Shown: positions 51,368-60,357, counted from the first letter of the stretch. The stretch: DNA of 64,000 nucleotides from Gaiellales bacterium (GCA_036403155.1 DASWRM010000069.1:1-64000), one strand, 5' to 3'. A program made the numbers and translations. Notes: a model not told the origin generated them from the letters alone.

Positions 51368-52756
51368 GTGCCCGACGAGGCCGGCTATCTGAGCGCGGCG
51401 GCGCTCGCCGACAGCTACCGCCGCCGCGAGCGCTCGGCGGTGGAGGTCACGCGGGAGGTGCTCGACCGGATCGACCGTCTCGACGGCGAAGCGAACGCCC
51501 TCGTCACCGTCACCCCAGAGCGGGCGCTGGCGGACGCGGAGCGGGCCGACCGCGCGCTGCGCGACGGCACCGCCGGGCCGCTCTGCGGGGTGCCCTACAC
51601 CCTCAAGGATCTCGTCCCGACCCGCGGGATACCGACGGGCTACGGCTCTCGCATCTGGCGCGATCCCTCGCCGGCGGTGGACGCGCCGGTGGTCGAGCGG
51701 ATGGCCGCGACGGGCGGCGTGCTGCTCGGGAAGACGACCGTGCCCGAGCACGGCTTCAAGGGCGACTCGGGGAATCCATTGAACGGCCCGTGCGCGAACC
51801 CGTGGGCAGCCGATCGCACTCCCGGGGGCTCATCCAGCGGCGCCGCGGTCGCGGCGGCGCTCGGCTATGGGCCGCTGCACCAGGGATCGGACGGGGCGGG
51901 ATCGATCCGCATCCCGGCCGCGTTCTGCGGCGTGGTCGGCCACAAGCCCACGTTCGGGCTGGTGGCCCACCCGCCCTCGAGCGGATTCGCGCTCTCGCAC
52001 CTCGGCCCGATCGCGCGCACGGTTGGTGACGTCGCGCTGATGCTCGACGCGATGTCCGGCTTCGACGCGCGTGACCGGCTCTCGGTGCCTTCGCCGGTCG
52101 GCTCCTTCGCCGCGGCGCTGTCCGAGCCGTTGCCGGCCCTGCGGATCGCGTTCAGCCCGGATTTCGGCTACGCCGCGGTCGAGCCCGGCGTGGCGGATCT
52201 GGTCGCCACGGCGGCGGCGTCGTTCGAGCAGCTCGGCCACCACGTCGAACAGGTGGATCTGGCGCTGGCGGATCCGTGGTGGGTCGAGCGGGAGCTGTGG
52301 CTCTCGATGTTCGCCGCGTCCTGCCCGGACGCGCTCGACCACCGCGATTCGGTGTCGCCGGGGCTCGTCCGCCTCGTCGAGCGGGCGGCCGAGCGCACGT
52401 CGGAGCAGGTGGGTGCGGCGCTGGACGCACGGGCGGGCGTGCTGCTCGAGATCGAGCGAGCCCTTGCCGGGTACGACCTGCTCCTGTGCCCGACGCTCCC
52501 CTGCACGGCGTTTGCGCTCGGCGACGACCAGCCTGCCGAGGTGGCCGGCAAGAGCTACGACGATCTCGGCTGGACGCAGTTCTGCTACCCGTTCAATCTG
52601 AGCGGGCAGCCGGCGGCGTCCGTGCCGTGCGGCTTCGCCGGGGGCCTGCCGGTGGGGCTGCAGATCGTCGGGCGCCGCCTCGATGACGCCACGGTGCTGC
52701 GTGCCGCGGCCGCGTACGAGACCGCGCATCCGTTCGGCCTTCCGCCCGCGCGGTAG
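51368..52756 (+). CDS. Amidase-signature family hydrolase
   Basis: A 462-residue enzyme with the Ser-Ser-Lys triad: Lys in PYTLKDLVPTRG, cis-Ser in GGSSSGAAVAAALG and nucleophile Ser in GSDGAGSIRIPAAFCG. The family hydrolyses amides, including amino-acid amides and carbamoyl groups. The start GTG at 51368 gives the typical N-terminal helix. It is divergent from the aminotransferase with only 27 bases between starts, so promoters must overlap. Confidence 0.93.
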   Translation: MPDEAGYLSAAALADSYRRRERSAVEVTREVLDRIDRLDGEANALVTVTPERALADAERADRALRDGTAGPLCGVPYTLKDLVPTRGIPTGYGSRIWRDPSPAVDAPVVERMAATGGVLLGKTTVPEHGFKGDSGNPLNGPCANPWAADRTPGGSSSGAAVAAALGYGPLHQGSDGAGSIRIPAAFCGVVGHKPTFGLVAHPPSSGFALSHLGPIARTVGDVALMLDAMSGFDARDRLSVPSPVGSFAAALSEPLPALRIAFSPDFGYAAVEPGVADLVATAAASFEQLGHHVEQVDLALADPWWVERELWLSMFAASCPDALDHRDSVSPGLVRLVERAAERTSEQVGAALDARAGVLLEIERALAGYDLLLCPTLPCTAFALGDDQPAEVAGKSYDDLGWTQFCYPFNLSGQPAASVPCGFAGGLPVGLQIVGRRLDDATVLRAAAAYETAHPFGLPPAR

Positions 52757-52790
52757 CCGTAGCCGTCTCGCTCCGGTAAGGTCTGCGCGC

Positions 52791-53213
52791 ATGAGTTACG
52801 ACGCTCTGCTCTTCCTCCACGTGCTGGCGGCGTTCACGATGGTGACCGCCGTGGGGATGTTCCTCGCGATTGCGCTCGCACTGCGAAGCGGGCGGCACGC
52901 TCCCACGGCGCTGGTGCTCGCCCCGCTGGCGGGCTGGTTGTGGGCCGTGGGCGGGCTCGCCGCGATCGTCTTCGGCGTCTGGCTGGCGGTGCACGTGAGC
53001 CAGTACTCGCTGACGGACGGCTGGATCATCGCCGCGTTCGTGCTGTGGCTGGTCGGGTCGGCGATCGGCGGCCGGATCGGCGCGGATTACCGCCGCGGTG
53101 GCGGCGACGCGGGACCGCGCGTCGATTCCACCGCGCTCGTCCTCAACCTGCTGCTCGTGGTCGCCGTGATCGCGATCCTGATCGACATGATCTACAAGCC
53201 GGGTGCGTCGTGA
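52791..53213 (+). CDS. Small integral membrane protein (4 TM)
   Basis: A 140-residue protein with four helices; the first contains LLFLHVLAAFTMVTAVG, the His-containing start seen in DUF2269-like and other haem- or copper-associated small membrane proteins. Function is unknown. It ends in a GTGA overlap with a second, similar membrane protein, so they may form a heterodimer. Confidence 0.7.
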   Translation: MSYDALLFLHVLAAFTMVTAVGMFLAIALALRSGRHAPTALVLAPLAGWLWAVGGLAAIVFGVWLAVHVSQYSLTDGWIIAAFVLWLVGSAIGGRIGADYRRGGGDAGPRVDSTALVLNLLLVVAVIAILIDMIYKPGAS

Positions 53214-53671
53214 TCCTGATGATCCGCCCGGATGACTGGAACCTTCCGGTGCTCCTGCACGTCGCGGGCGCCATGGCCCTGGTCGCGTCCGTCACCGTGG
53301 CCGCGGTCGCACTGATCCAGGGCTGGCGGACGCCCGACCCTGCGGTGGCCTCCACGCTGCAGCGCTTCGGCGCGCGCACGCTGCTCTGGGCGGCGCTGCC
53401 GTCGTTCGTGGTCATGCGTGCCGCCGGGCAGTGGGCAGTCTCCCGCGAGGGACTCGAGAACTCAAACGACGCCTGGATCGGGATCGGCTTCACGGTCGGC
53501 GACTTCGGCGGAATCCTGCTCCTGATCTCGATCATCGTCGCGAACATCGGCGTCCGCCGCTCGCGCGACGGCGGCCTGGGCAGGCTGTCGAAGGTCGCGG
53601 CGGGCATCTCGGTGCTGCTGATCGTCGCCTACGTCGTGACCATCTGGGCGATGACGACCAAGCCCTCCTAG
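53210..53671 (+). CDS. Small integral membrane protein, partner of the preceding gene
   Basis: A 153-residue protein with about four helices. LPVLLHVAGAMALVASVTVA mirrors the His-bearing first helix of the upstream protein, which suggests the two are distant paralogs acting together. GTG start in a GTGA overlap. No catalytic motif is seen and the family is not assigned. Confidence 0.7.
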   Translation: MILMIRPDDWNLPVLLHVAGAMALVASVTVAAVALIQGWRTPDPAVASTLQRFGARTLLWAALPSFVVMRAAGQWAVSREGLENSNDAWIGIGFTVGDFGGILLLISIIVANIGVRRSRDGGLGRLSKVAAGISVLLIVAYVVTIWAMTTKPS

Positions 53672-53714
53672 CTCCGCAGGCGTGCGCGAGGGCCGGCCGG
53701 GGTACGGTCGCGGC

Positions 53715-53906
53715 ATGACGGACCACGACACGACGCCAGACGACGCACCGGGCACGGAGCTGCCGGAGCCGCTCGAGGAAGGCGACCCCGAGGAGCGCGA
53801 CCGCCGCCCCGGCGAGCGGGAGAAGCCGGGCCTCGGCGACCTGAACGAGGCGATCGCACCCGACGGGCTGTCCGGCCCCGCGCGTCCTGACGACGATCGC
53901 TCCTAG
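53715..53906 (+). CDS. Small acidic disordered protein
   Basis: A 63-residue ORF, very rich in Asp, Glu, Pro and Gly, with no hydrophobic core; it is predicted to be disordered by composition. The ATG at 53715 lacks a strong ribosome site. It could be a real small protein or chance; its regular codon use and position after the membrane pair give it modest support. Confidence 0.45.
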   Translation: MTDHDTTPDDAPGTELPEPLEEGDPEERDRRPGEREKPGLGDLNEAIAPDGLSGPARPDDDRS

Positions 53907-53951
53907 GCGGCGCACGGCGTCCAGCCGTCGAGCCGGGCGTACTGACTCCCG

Positions 53952-54146
53952 CTAGGAGCCGGAGCTGAGCGAGTCGCCGTCCTCGGTGGTCTCCGCGTAG
54001 CGCGTGATCGCGGCGACCAGGCCGGCGAGGAGCGCCGCCAGCGCGAGCGGCGCAAGGAGGTAGCCGATCACCCCTCCCCAGCCGTTCAGCACGCTGAGCG
54101 CCTCGAAGAAGACCCAGAACAGCACGAAGAGGAGACGATGGATCAT
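53952..54146 (-). CDS. Small membrane protein (2 TM)
   Basis: A 64-residue protein: two hydrophobic helices (MIHRLLFVLFWVFFEALSVL, then about residues 28-48) and an acidic, Ser-rich C-terminus. No family is recognised. The ATG at 54146 is used. The 153 bases upstream, to the VOC gene, contain nothing I can name. Confidence 0.55.
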   Translation of the reverse strand: MIHRLLFVLFWVFFEALSVLNGWGGVIGYLLAPLALAALLAGLVAAITRYAETTEDGDSLSSGS

Positions 54147-54299
54147 CGTGCCGCTCCATGCCCGCCGGGCGGATGCCGAAACAGGGTGAGCCCGGGCGAG
54201 CGGCTGTTCATGCGGCGGGGAGCGGCCTGCACGGCCTGCGCCTGGAGCGCGTGGTGACCGCGCCGGTCGCCACCCACCGCGAGTTCGCGCGCTAGCCGG

Positions 54300-54665
54300 T
54301 CACCCCGGCATCTGCGCCGAGGGGTCCGTCTGCCAGATGCCGAACTCGTTGCCGTGCGGGTCGGTGCACGTGGCGAACCAGCCCATGTTCGGCACCGGCA
54401 TCGCGTCGCTGGCCTCGCCACCCAGCTCTCGCACCCTGGCGGCGCCGGCGTTGATGTCGTCGACGTCGAAGTACGGGCGGGTGCCGCGCTTGCTCGGCTC
54501 CATGTTGGTGATTGCGCCGCCCTGGCTCTCGGAGATCCTCGTCATGTGGTACTCGGACGGGCCGGGGAAGCTCTCGAACTGCCATCCGAACAGCGAGCCC
54601 CAGAACTCGCGGCTGCGCGACGTGTCGTCCGCCGGGATCTCCAGGTGCACGATCTGACCTGCCAT
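54300..54665 (-). CDS. VOC/glyoxalase-family protein
   Basis: A 121-residue single VOC domain: IVHLEIPADDTSRSREFWGSLFGW at the start, and TRPYFDVDDINAGAARVRELGG and TDPHGNEFGIWQ in the second half. Metal ligands of catalytic glyoxalases are partly present (HLEI, FGIW). The ATG at 54665 has GGAGG 5 bases upstream. Such proteins act as lyases, dioxygenases or resistance binders; here the role is open. Confidence 0.87.
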   Translation of the reverse strand: MAGQIVHLEIPADDTSRSREFWGSLFGWQFESFPGPSEYHMTRISESQGGAITNMEPSKRGTRPYFDVDDINAGAARVRELGGEASDAMPVPNMGWFATCTDPHGNEFGIWQTDPSAQMPG

Positions 54666-54738
54666 GCGTCCTCCTCGACTGGTGTTGGCGGAACCCTCCG
54701 CCGTGGTCAGTCTATGAGACGTCCGGCGCGGCCCGAAC

Positions 54739-56727
54739 TCATCGGTGGCCTTCGCCGGCGCCCGTGCATGGGGGGTGCCCGTGCCTCGATCGCTCCCACC
54801 CACGATGCCGGTGGCGCCCGCGATCGTGATGATCGTGATGATGGTGGCCGGCGTCACCGTCATCCCCTCCGCCTGTCCATCCGCCCCCACCAGTGCCTCC
54901 GGCGTCGACAGGCGTGTTGACCACGTAGGTCACCGCGGCCGTGGCGCTGTTCCCGGCGGCGTCCGCAGCGCTGACGGTGAAGGTGAACGCGCCGGGCGTG
55001 CCGGTGTCCACGGCGGCCCCGTTCGAGACCGGCCCGGTGCACGTCGCCACGCCGGATCCTCCGTCGGCGCACCCGTATGCCGCGTTCAGCGGGCTCCCGG
55101 CATCCACGGCTGCACCGTCGGCGGGCAGCGAAATCGTGATCGCCGGCGCCTTGCGGTCGACGCGAATGCCGGTGAAGGGCCCGACGTCGGTGCAGTTGCC
55201 GGCCACGTCGCAGACGTGGGCCGATCCGGTCGAGGCGTCGGCCGTCTCCGACCCATCGGCGATGTCGGTGGACAGCGCGAACGCGGCCTGTCCCGCGTCG
55301 GCAAGGCCACTGTCGGGATCGCTCGCGCTGCACTGGAGCGTCACGTTGCCGGCGTGCCAGCTGCCGTCGTCCTGTGTGCACTGCACCTGCGGCGGGCTGA
55401 CGTCGACAGGGACATCGAACGGCGACCCGAATCTGATCACGTCCCAGCCCTGGCCGAACCCTCGCGCGGCGTCCCCCGGGACGATGTCGCCCGCGGTGGT
55501 GGTCAGGCCGACGTAGCGCCCGTCGCCCGAGATGGATGCGGACTGGCTTGCCTGAGTGGCCTGTGACGACGTCGAGGCCAGGCGCGTGATCCCGGCCGCC
55601 CGGTCGCGGACGAAGATGTCCTGATCGCCGCCCGTGTCGCCCGGATCGAGATTCGTCGCGGACGACTGGAACGCCACGTAACGGCCGTTGTCGGACACCG
55701 ACGCCACGGACGAGTTGCCGTTGGCTCCCGTGCCGCCGCTGGACAGGCTCACGCGCTCGGTGGTCTCGCTCGCCAGGTCGCGGACGTACACGTCGGTCCC
55801 GCCCGTGTCCCCCGGAACCAGCGCTGCTCCGGTGTCGAAGGCGACGACCCGGCCGTTGCCCGAGAGCCCGCCCGGCTGCAGGCTCGAGGCCGACGGCGAC
55901 TCGGCACCGGCCGGCGTGACGCTCGCGCGCACGGTGGAACCGGTGCTGCGGTCATGGACGAAGACGTCGGCGGCGAGGTTGCCGTCGCCCGCGACCAGGT
56001 TTGGCGCCGTCGACGTGAACGCGACGCGGCGGCCGTCCGCCGAGAGGGCGGATGCGTCCGAGGACCCGGCGGCCGCCTGGGCTCCGTCGGACGCGACGCT
56101 GACTCGTTCCACGCCGCCGGCCCGCGACCACACGAACACGTCGCGCACCCGGTTGGTGTCGCCGTCCACGAGGTTCGATGCGCTGGACGAGAAGCTCACG
56201 GCTCCGCCGTCCGCGCTGATGCCACTGGGCGCCTCGCCACTGGCGGCGTTGCCCTGCACGCCGGCGGCCGACACGCTGAGCCGGGTCGTGGTGCCCGCGG
56301 CGAGGTCGCGCAGGAAGACGTCGCTGACGCCGTTGGTGTCACCGTCGACCAGGTTCGCCGCCTGGGAGGTGAACACCACGAAGCGGCCGTCGGCGCTGAT
56401 GCGGGCGTTCGACGACGCTCCGTTCGCCTCGCCGTTCGCGCCGAGCGAGACCCGCGTCGTGACGCCGCTCTCCGTGTCCCGCACGAACACGTCGCGCGTG
56501 CCGTTCGAGTCGCCGGGGACGAGCGCGCTCGAGCCCGACACGAATGCGACCAGCCTGCCGTCGCCTGACACCGATATCGCGTCCTGCGCCGCAGTCTCGT
56601 TCGCGGGGGCGGCGGCCATCGTCACCGTGACGAGGGCCGGCGACACCGCCGCTGCCGCACTGGTCGCCGTGGCGGCGATCCCCGCGATGACGCACCCACA
56701 CACCAGTCGACCCCACGCTCTGCCCAC
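54739..56727 (-). CDS. Secreted TolB/WD40-like beta-propeller protein with His-rich tail
   Basis: A 662-residue exported protein, GTG start with AAGGGGG upstream. The signal peptide ends near residue 26 (SAAAA). Residues about 45-430 hold repeated propeller blades, each with the pattern ISADGRFVVFTS...LVDGDTNGVSDVFLRD, reminiscent of calcium-binding TolB-like blades. Then come Ig-like segments (APAITISLPADGAAVD) and a Gly-rich linker. The C-terminus holds about nine His within 25 residues (GHHHHDHHDRGRHRHRG), a possible metal-binding tail. No enzyme motif is seen; a surface or adhesive role is possible. Confidence 0.8.
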   Translation of the reverse strand: MGRAWGRLVCGCVIAGIAATATSAAAAVSPALVTVTMAAAPANETAAQDAISVSGDGRLVAFVSGSSALVPGDSNGTRDVFVRDTESGVTTRVSLGANGEANGASSNARISADGRFVVFTSQAANLVDGDTNGVSDVFLRDLAAGTTTRLSVSAAGVQGNAASGEAPSGISADGGAVSFSSSASNLVDGDTNRVRDVFVWSRAGGVERVSVASDGAQAAAGSSDASALSADGRRVAFTSTAPNLVAGDGNLAADVFVHDRSTGSTVRASVTPAGAESPSASSLQPGGLSGNGRVVAFDTGAALVPGDTGGTDVYVRDLASETTERVSLSSGGTGANGNSSVASVSDNGRYVAFQSSATNLDPGDTGGDQDIFVRDRAAGITRLASTSSQATQASQSASISGDGRYVGLTTTAGDIVPGDAARGFGQGWDVIRFGSPFDVPVDVSPPQVQCTQDDGSWHAGNVTLQCSASDPDSGLADAGQAAFALSTDIADGSETADASTGSAHVCDVAGNCTDVGPFTGIRVDRKAPAITISLPADGAAVDAGSPLNAAYGCADGGSGVATCTGPVSNGAAVDTGTPGAFTFTVSAADAAGNSATAAVTYVVNTPVDAGGTGGGGWTGGGDDGDAGHHHHDHHDRGRHRHRGWERSRHGHPPCTGAGEGHR

Positions 56728-56902
56728 GAGAGACCCCCTTGACGGTATCCGGCGCCTTGCGCCGGTGGGTGCCGTGCGGAAGCCTGCACCCGTCTCCCAG
56801 CGTGGCGCCCGCCGGGCGTCCCCGCCACTCCCCGGCCGGGGGTGCTGCGATCACCCGAAGGCGGCTGCTCCTCGTCCGCCCAACCCGAAATGAACTATCT
56901 CC

Positions 56903-56938
56903 TTGACAACTAATCTTGTCGGTGAAATGATGACCCGC
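56903..56938 (+). promoter_or_regulatory. Promoter and operator of the ArsR-SRPBCC operon
   Basis: TTGACA (56903-56908) is a perfect -35 box. An AATGAT-like -10 box at 56926-56931 follows with a 17-base spacer. GACAA-N6-TTGTC (56905-56920) is an inverted repeat over the -35 and spacer, well placed for autorepression by the downstream regulator. Confidence 0.65.
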
Positions 56939-57544
56939 ATGATCGACGTCGCGGTCATCGACGATCCCGCCGCCGCAGAGGTGAGCCTCGACCCCGTGCG
57001 TGGCCGCCTGCTCGCCGAGCTGGCGGAACCCGGGTCGGCGAGCTCGCTGTCCGGCCGCGTCGGCCTGACACGGCAGAAGGTGAACTACCACCTGCGCGCC
57101 CTTGAACGGCACGGTCTGGTCGAGCTCGTCGAGGAGCGGCGGAAGGGCAACTGCACCGAGCGGGTGCTCCAGGCGACCGCCCGCTCGTACGTGATCACGC
57201 CGGCCGCGCTTCCGGCCGTGGCGCCCGACCCCTCGCGCTCGCCGGATCAGCTGTCCGCTCGCTGGCTGCTCGCCGTGGCCGCGCGACTCGTGCGCGACAT
57301 CGGTGAACTGATCGCCGGGGCGGCCTCCGCACGGCAGCAGCTGGCGACGTTTGCGATCGACGGCGAGATCCGGTTCGCCACCGCGGCCGACCGGGCCGCG
57401 TTCGCAGAGGAGCTCGGGGCGGCGGTGGCCGAGCTGGCCGGCAGGTATCACGACGAAACGGTTCGGGGAGGCCGGCGCCACAGGTTCGTGGTCGCGCTGC
57501 ACCCGACCCTCAAGGGCACACACCACAAGGAGGTCGAGTCATGA
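56939..57544 (+). CDS. ArsR-like winged-helix regulator of an SRPBCC operon
   Basis: A 201-residue regulator. The winged helix lies at about 15-75 (VRGRLLAELAEPGSASSLSG, then VGLTRQKVNYHLRALERHGL) with a long C-terminal ligand or dimer domain. I chose the ATG at 56939 because the promoter -10 box overlaps the earlier ATG pair at 56927/56930; the mRNA would then be nearly leaderless. It overlaps the SRPBCC gene (ATGA), a regular partner of this type of regulator. Confidence 0.85.
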   Translation: MIDVAVIDDPAAAEVSLDPVRGRLLAELAEPGSASSLSGRVGLTRQKVNYHLRALERHGLVELVEERRKGNCTERVLQATARSYVITPAALPAVAPDPSRSPDQLSARWLLAVAARLVRDIGELIAGAASARQQLATFAIDGEIRFATAADRAAFAEELGAAVAELAGRYHDETVRGGRRHRFVVALHPTLKGTHHKEVES

Positions 57545-58263
57545 GCCGCGAGTTCGAGATCCGCCGAGAGGTCGAGCTGCCGGGCACCCCCGAGCAGGTG
57601 TTCGCCGCTGTCGCGACAGGCAACGGAACGGCCGGGTGGATGTTTCCCACGGGCGAGGGAGCGCCGTCGCAGGTCGGCGAGGAGTTCGCGGGACACCGCG
57701 TGACCGTGCTCGATCCCCCGAACCACTTTGCCGTGCGCGCGGAGGGCGAGGACGGATCGGTCAACTCGCTCGACTACCGCATCGAGCGGCGCGGCAGCGG
57801 CGCCCTCCTCCGCTACGTCCACAGCGGCGTCATCACCGACGACTGGGACACGCAGTACGACGGCGCCGACCGCCATACCGATTTCTACCTGCACTCGCTG
57901 GGCGAGTACCTGGCGCACTTCGCCGGCCGGGACGTCACCTATGTCGGCGCCGACGGCCCCAAGGAGGCGCTGGGCCCCGAGGCGTTCGCCGCGGTGCGCG
58001 CGGCGCTCGGAGTGCGCGAGGACGGGGCCGTGGGCGATCGCGTGGATGTCGAGCTGCCGGGGATCGGCCGGCTGCGCGGCGAGGTCGACTACCTTGACGA
58101 CATGTTCATCGGGGTGCGCGCCGACGATGCGCTGTACCGGTTCTATGGGCGCGGCTCGATGGGCATGCCGGTGTTCGCCGGCCACCACCTCTTCGCCCCC
58201 GGCGTCGACGGCCCCGCGGCGCAGGCGGCGTGGGAAGCCTGGCTGGCCGGCGTCATCGCGTGA
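57541..58263 (+). CDS. SRPBCC (AHSA1-like) ligand-binding protein
   Basis: A 240-residue protein with a START/SRPBCC helix-grip domain (about 5-135: FEIRREVELPGTPEQVFAAVATGNGTAGWMFP) and a C-terminal extension with a second, smaller domain. It likely binds a hydrophobic ligand; with the upstream ArsR-like regulator it forms a common actinobacterial pair of unsettled role. Its ATG overlaps the regulator stop; it ends in a GTGA overlap. Confidence 0.88.
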   Translation: MSREFEIRREVELPGTPEQVFAAVATGNGTAGWMFPTGEGAPSQVGEEFAGHRVTVLDPPNHFAVRAEGEDGSVNSLDYRIERRGSGALLRYVHSGVITDDWDTQYDGADRHTDFYLHSLGEYLAHFAGRDVTYVGADGPKEALGPEAFAAVRAALGVREDGAVGDRVDVELPGIGRLRGEVDYLDDMFIGVRADDALYRFYGRGSMGMPVFAGHHLFAPGVDGPAAQAAWEAWLAGVIA

Positions 58264-58892
58264 CGCTGCAGAACCGGGTGACGCCGCTCGGCGAGCTGAT
58301 CGCAGATCCGGCGCGCGGCCTGGTGTACGGCAATCGCGGCTGCCTGCACGACGCCGGCGGCCGCGTGCGCCGCCACCATGCAACCCGCCGCTGGATCGCG
58401 TGCCGCCTCGAGTTCCGAGGCTGGCGGCGCGGCCCGATGATGCAGCCCGGGCGGTTCACCGAGCTGTTCTTCCTGGACGATGCGACGGCGCTCGCCGCCG
58501 GCCACCGGCCGTGCGCGCTCTGCAGGCGTGAGGACTACCGCTCGCTGGCCGCGCGGCTCTCGCAGCTGCACGGGGGATCCACCGGCGCCGACGCGATCGA
58601 CGAGCGCCTGCACGGCGAACGCCTCGACGGCGACCGCAGGCGGGTGCACATCAGGCGGGGAGCCGGGCTGCCGGACGGATGCTGCGTGCTCGTGCGCGGC
58701 CGGCCATGGATGGTCGCCGGCGGGGCGCTGCACCGGTGGACGCCCGCTGGGTACGCCGAGCGGGCGCCGCTCGGCCGCGCGCGCCGCGACGTGCTGACGC
58801 CTCCGTCGCTGCTGGCGCTGCTCGGCACGGGCTGGCGGCCGCTCGTGCCGCTGCTGCACCCGAGCGCCGGTGTGGCACCCTTCGGTGCATGA
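58260..58892 (+). CDS. Conserved protein of unknown function with CALC motif
   Basis: A 210-residue basic, Arg-rich soluble protein starting with GTG in a GTGA overlap. Notable segments are GLVYGNRGCLHD, RRWIACRLEFRGW, MQPGRFTELFFLDDATALAAGHRPCALCRREDY and RPWMVAGGALHRWTPAGY. The CxxC in PCALC plus other Cys/His could bind zinc. I have the impression of a conserved bacterial family without known function. It overlaps the next gene by ATGA. Confidence 0.75.
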   Translation: MTLQNRVTPLGELIADPARGLVYGNRGCLHDAGGRVRRHHATRRWIACRLEFRGWRRGPMMQPGRFTELFFLDDATALAAGHRPCALCRREDYRSLAARLSQLHGGSTGADAIDERLHGERLDGDRRRVHIRRGAGLPDGCCVLVRGRPWMVAGGALHRWTPAGYAERAPLGRARRDVLTPPSLLALLGTGWRPLVPLLHPSAGVAPFGA

Positions 58893-59425
58893 GCCGTCTG
58901 GTGGCGCTGCTTCGCGGGGTCAACCTCGGCGCCGCGCGGCGCCTGCCGATGGCCGACCTGCGCGCGTCGATGGAGCGGCTGGGATACGACGACGTGCACA
59001 CGGTGCTCCAGAGCGGAAACGTGGTCTACACCGGTGGCGACAGCGCCGACCGCTCCGAGCAGCGGATCCGCGCGCAGCTGCGCGACGACACGGGCATGGA
59101 CGTCCCGGTCATGGTCCGCACAGCGCGGCAGATGGAGGCCGTCGTGCGGCGCAACCCGCTGAGCGACCACGCAAGCGATCCCAAGCGCCACCACGTCGTC
59201 TTCCTGGCGGGCCGGCCGGCAGCGGCCCGCGGCGCATCGCTCGACCCGGCGGCGTTCGAGCCTGAGCGCTTCGCGCTGCACGGACGGGAGCTCTACGTGT
59301 GGTGGCCGGACGGCGCGCACAGGGCACGGCTGACGCTGCCCGCGATCGAGCGCCGTCTCGGCGTCAGCGGCACCGCTCGCAACTGGAACACCGTCGAGAA
59401 GCTCGCCGAGCTGGCCGCCGGTTGA
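58889..59425 (+). CDS. DUF1697-family protein
   Basis: A 178-residue soluble protein. The start RLVALLRGVNLGAARRLPMADLR and LGYDDVHTVLQSGNVVYTG are the DUF1697 signature; the C-terminus has TARNWNTVEKLAELA, also conserved. Function is unknown. It is the last gene of the regulator-SRPBCC-CALC-DUF1697 operon. Confidence 0.9.
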   Translation: MSRLVALLRGVNLGAARRLPMADLRASMERLGYDDVHTVLQSGNVVYTGGDSADRSEQRIRAQLRDDTGMDVPVMVRTARQMEAVVRRNPLSDHASDPKRHHVVFLAGRPAAARGASLDPAAFEPERFALHGRELYVWWPDGAHRARLTLPAIERRLGVSGTARNWNTVEKLAELAAG

Positions 59426-59481
59426 CGGGCTGCAGCCGGTTCGAATAGGATCGCAACATCTGCTACGAGGGGGTGGTTGCG

Positions 59482-60357
59482 ATGAGCCGGTGGGAACTGC
59501 TGAACGAGGCCGCCGTCCGCGTCGCGCGGGCTCCGGAATCCCGGATGTCGCGTGGACAGGCCCTGCGGCGAGGAGCCGCGGCGACGGGTGCGATCGCCGG
59601 GCTGGGACTGCTGGACGCGGCGCCGGCGCTGGCATGGTGGGGGAGCCAGCCGCGCCCGATCCCCGGCGGGGTCGACGAGACCTTCACGCCGGTCGCCAAG
59701 GATCCGTTCCTGCACTTCTCCTACCCGGCGTTCGGGTACGAGGCGATCACGATCACCGACTTCCACGGCGTCATGGCTGCGGGTGAGACGCAGGGCGCCG
59801 TGCATGGCAGCGACGGCAAGGCCTACAGCTTCGACGCCGACCTGCGGTTCATGCGCGGCACGTACGTCGGCATGGACGGCCGGTCGCGGCAGGGCGCATT
59901 CGCGTTCATATGAATCGACATCTTCACGGGCGCCGTCGGCGACCTTTCGGATCAGATCCACGACTTCGAGCCGGGCATCAGGCGGTCCGGGCTGTTCTGG
60001 ACCGTGCCGGTCCCGGACAGGTCGATCGACGCCGATCTGCTGCAGCACCGCGCTCGGTTCCACATCCGGCGGCGCGCGATGCCGGACTTCCACGACTTCT
60101 TCAACGCGATCTCCCCGACCGCGTCCCCGGTTCCCGGCCACGTCACCTTCGACGCCCACTGGACGGCGAGCGGGCCGCGGCAGCGGATACGCGATCCGGC
60201 GTTCCGATTCACGGGCCGCTTCATGCCTGCCGACATGCGCCTCGCGTTCAGTGTCAGCGATGACAACGGCGGGGTCGTCTATCATTCGGTTCGGGACGAG
60301 CAGGTCACAGTGGGCGGCGTGATCGGTCACGAGCGGAACGGGCGATTCTTCCGCTGA
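59482..60357 (+). pseudogene. Secreted protein gene interrupted by an in-frame TGA
   Basis: The frame opens at ATG 59482 (GAGGGGG upstream) and encodes an N-terminal tail, a Tat-like or Sec-type signal (ALRRGAAATGAIAGLGLLD, then APALA), and protein-like sequence up to TGA at 59911-59913. The same frame then continues without a break for another 147 codons to TGA at 60357 (IDIFTGAVGDLSDQIHDFEP at once after the stop). TGG (Trp) to TGA is a one-base change. It is either a recent nonsense mutation, a read-through site or a sequence error. The family is not recognised. Confidence 0.7.

Noticed and set aside
59911-59913. In-frame TGA as a selenocysteine codon
   Set aside because: No known selenoprotein family, no obvious stem-loop of the bacterial SECIS type directly after the TGA, and a Trp codon change is simpler. 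Kept only as one option for checking.
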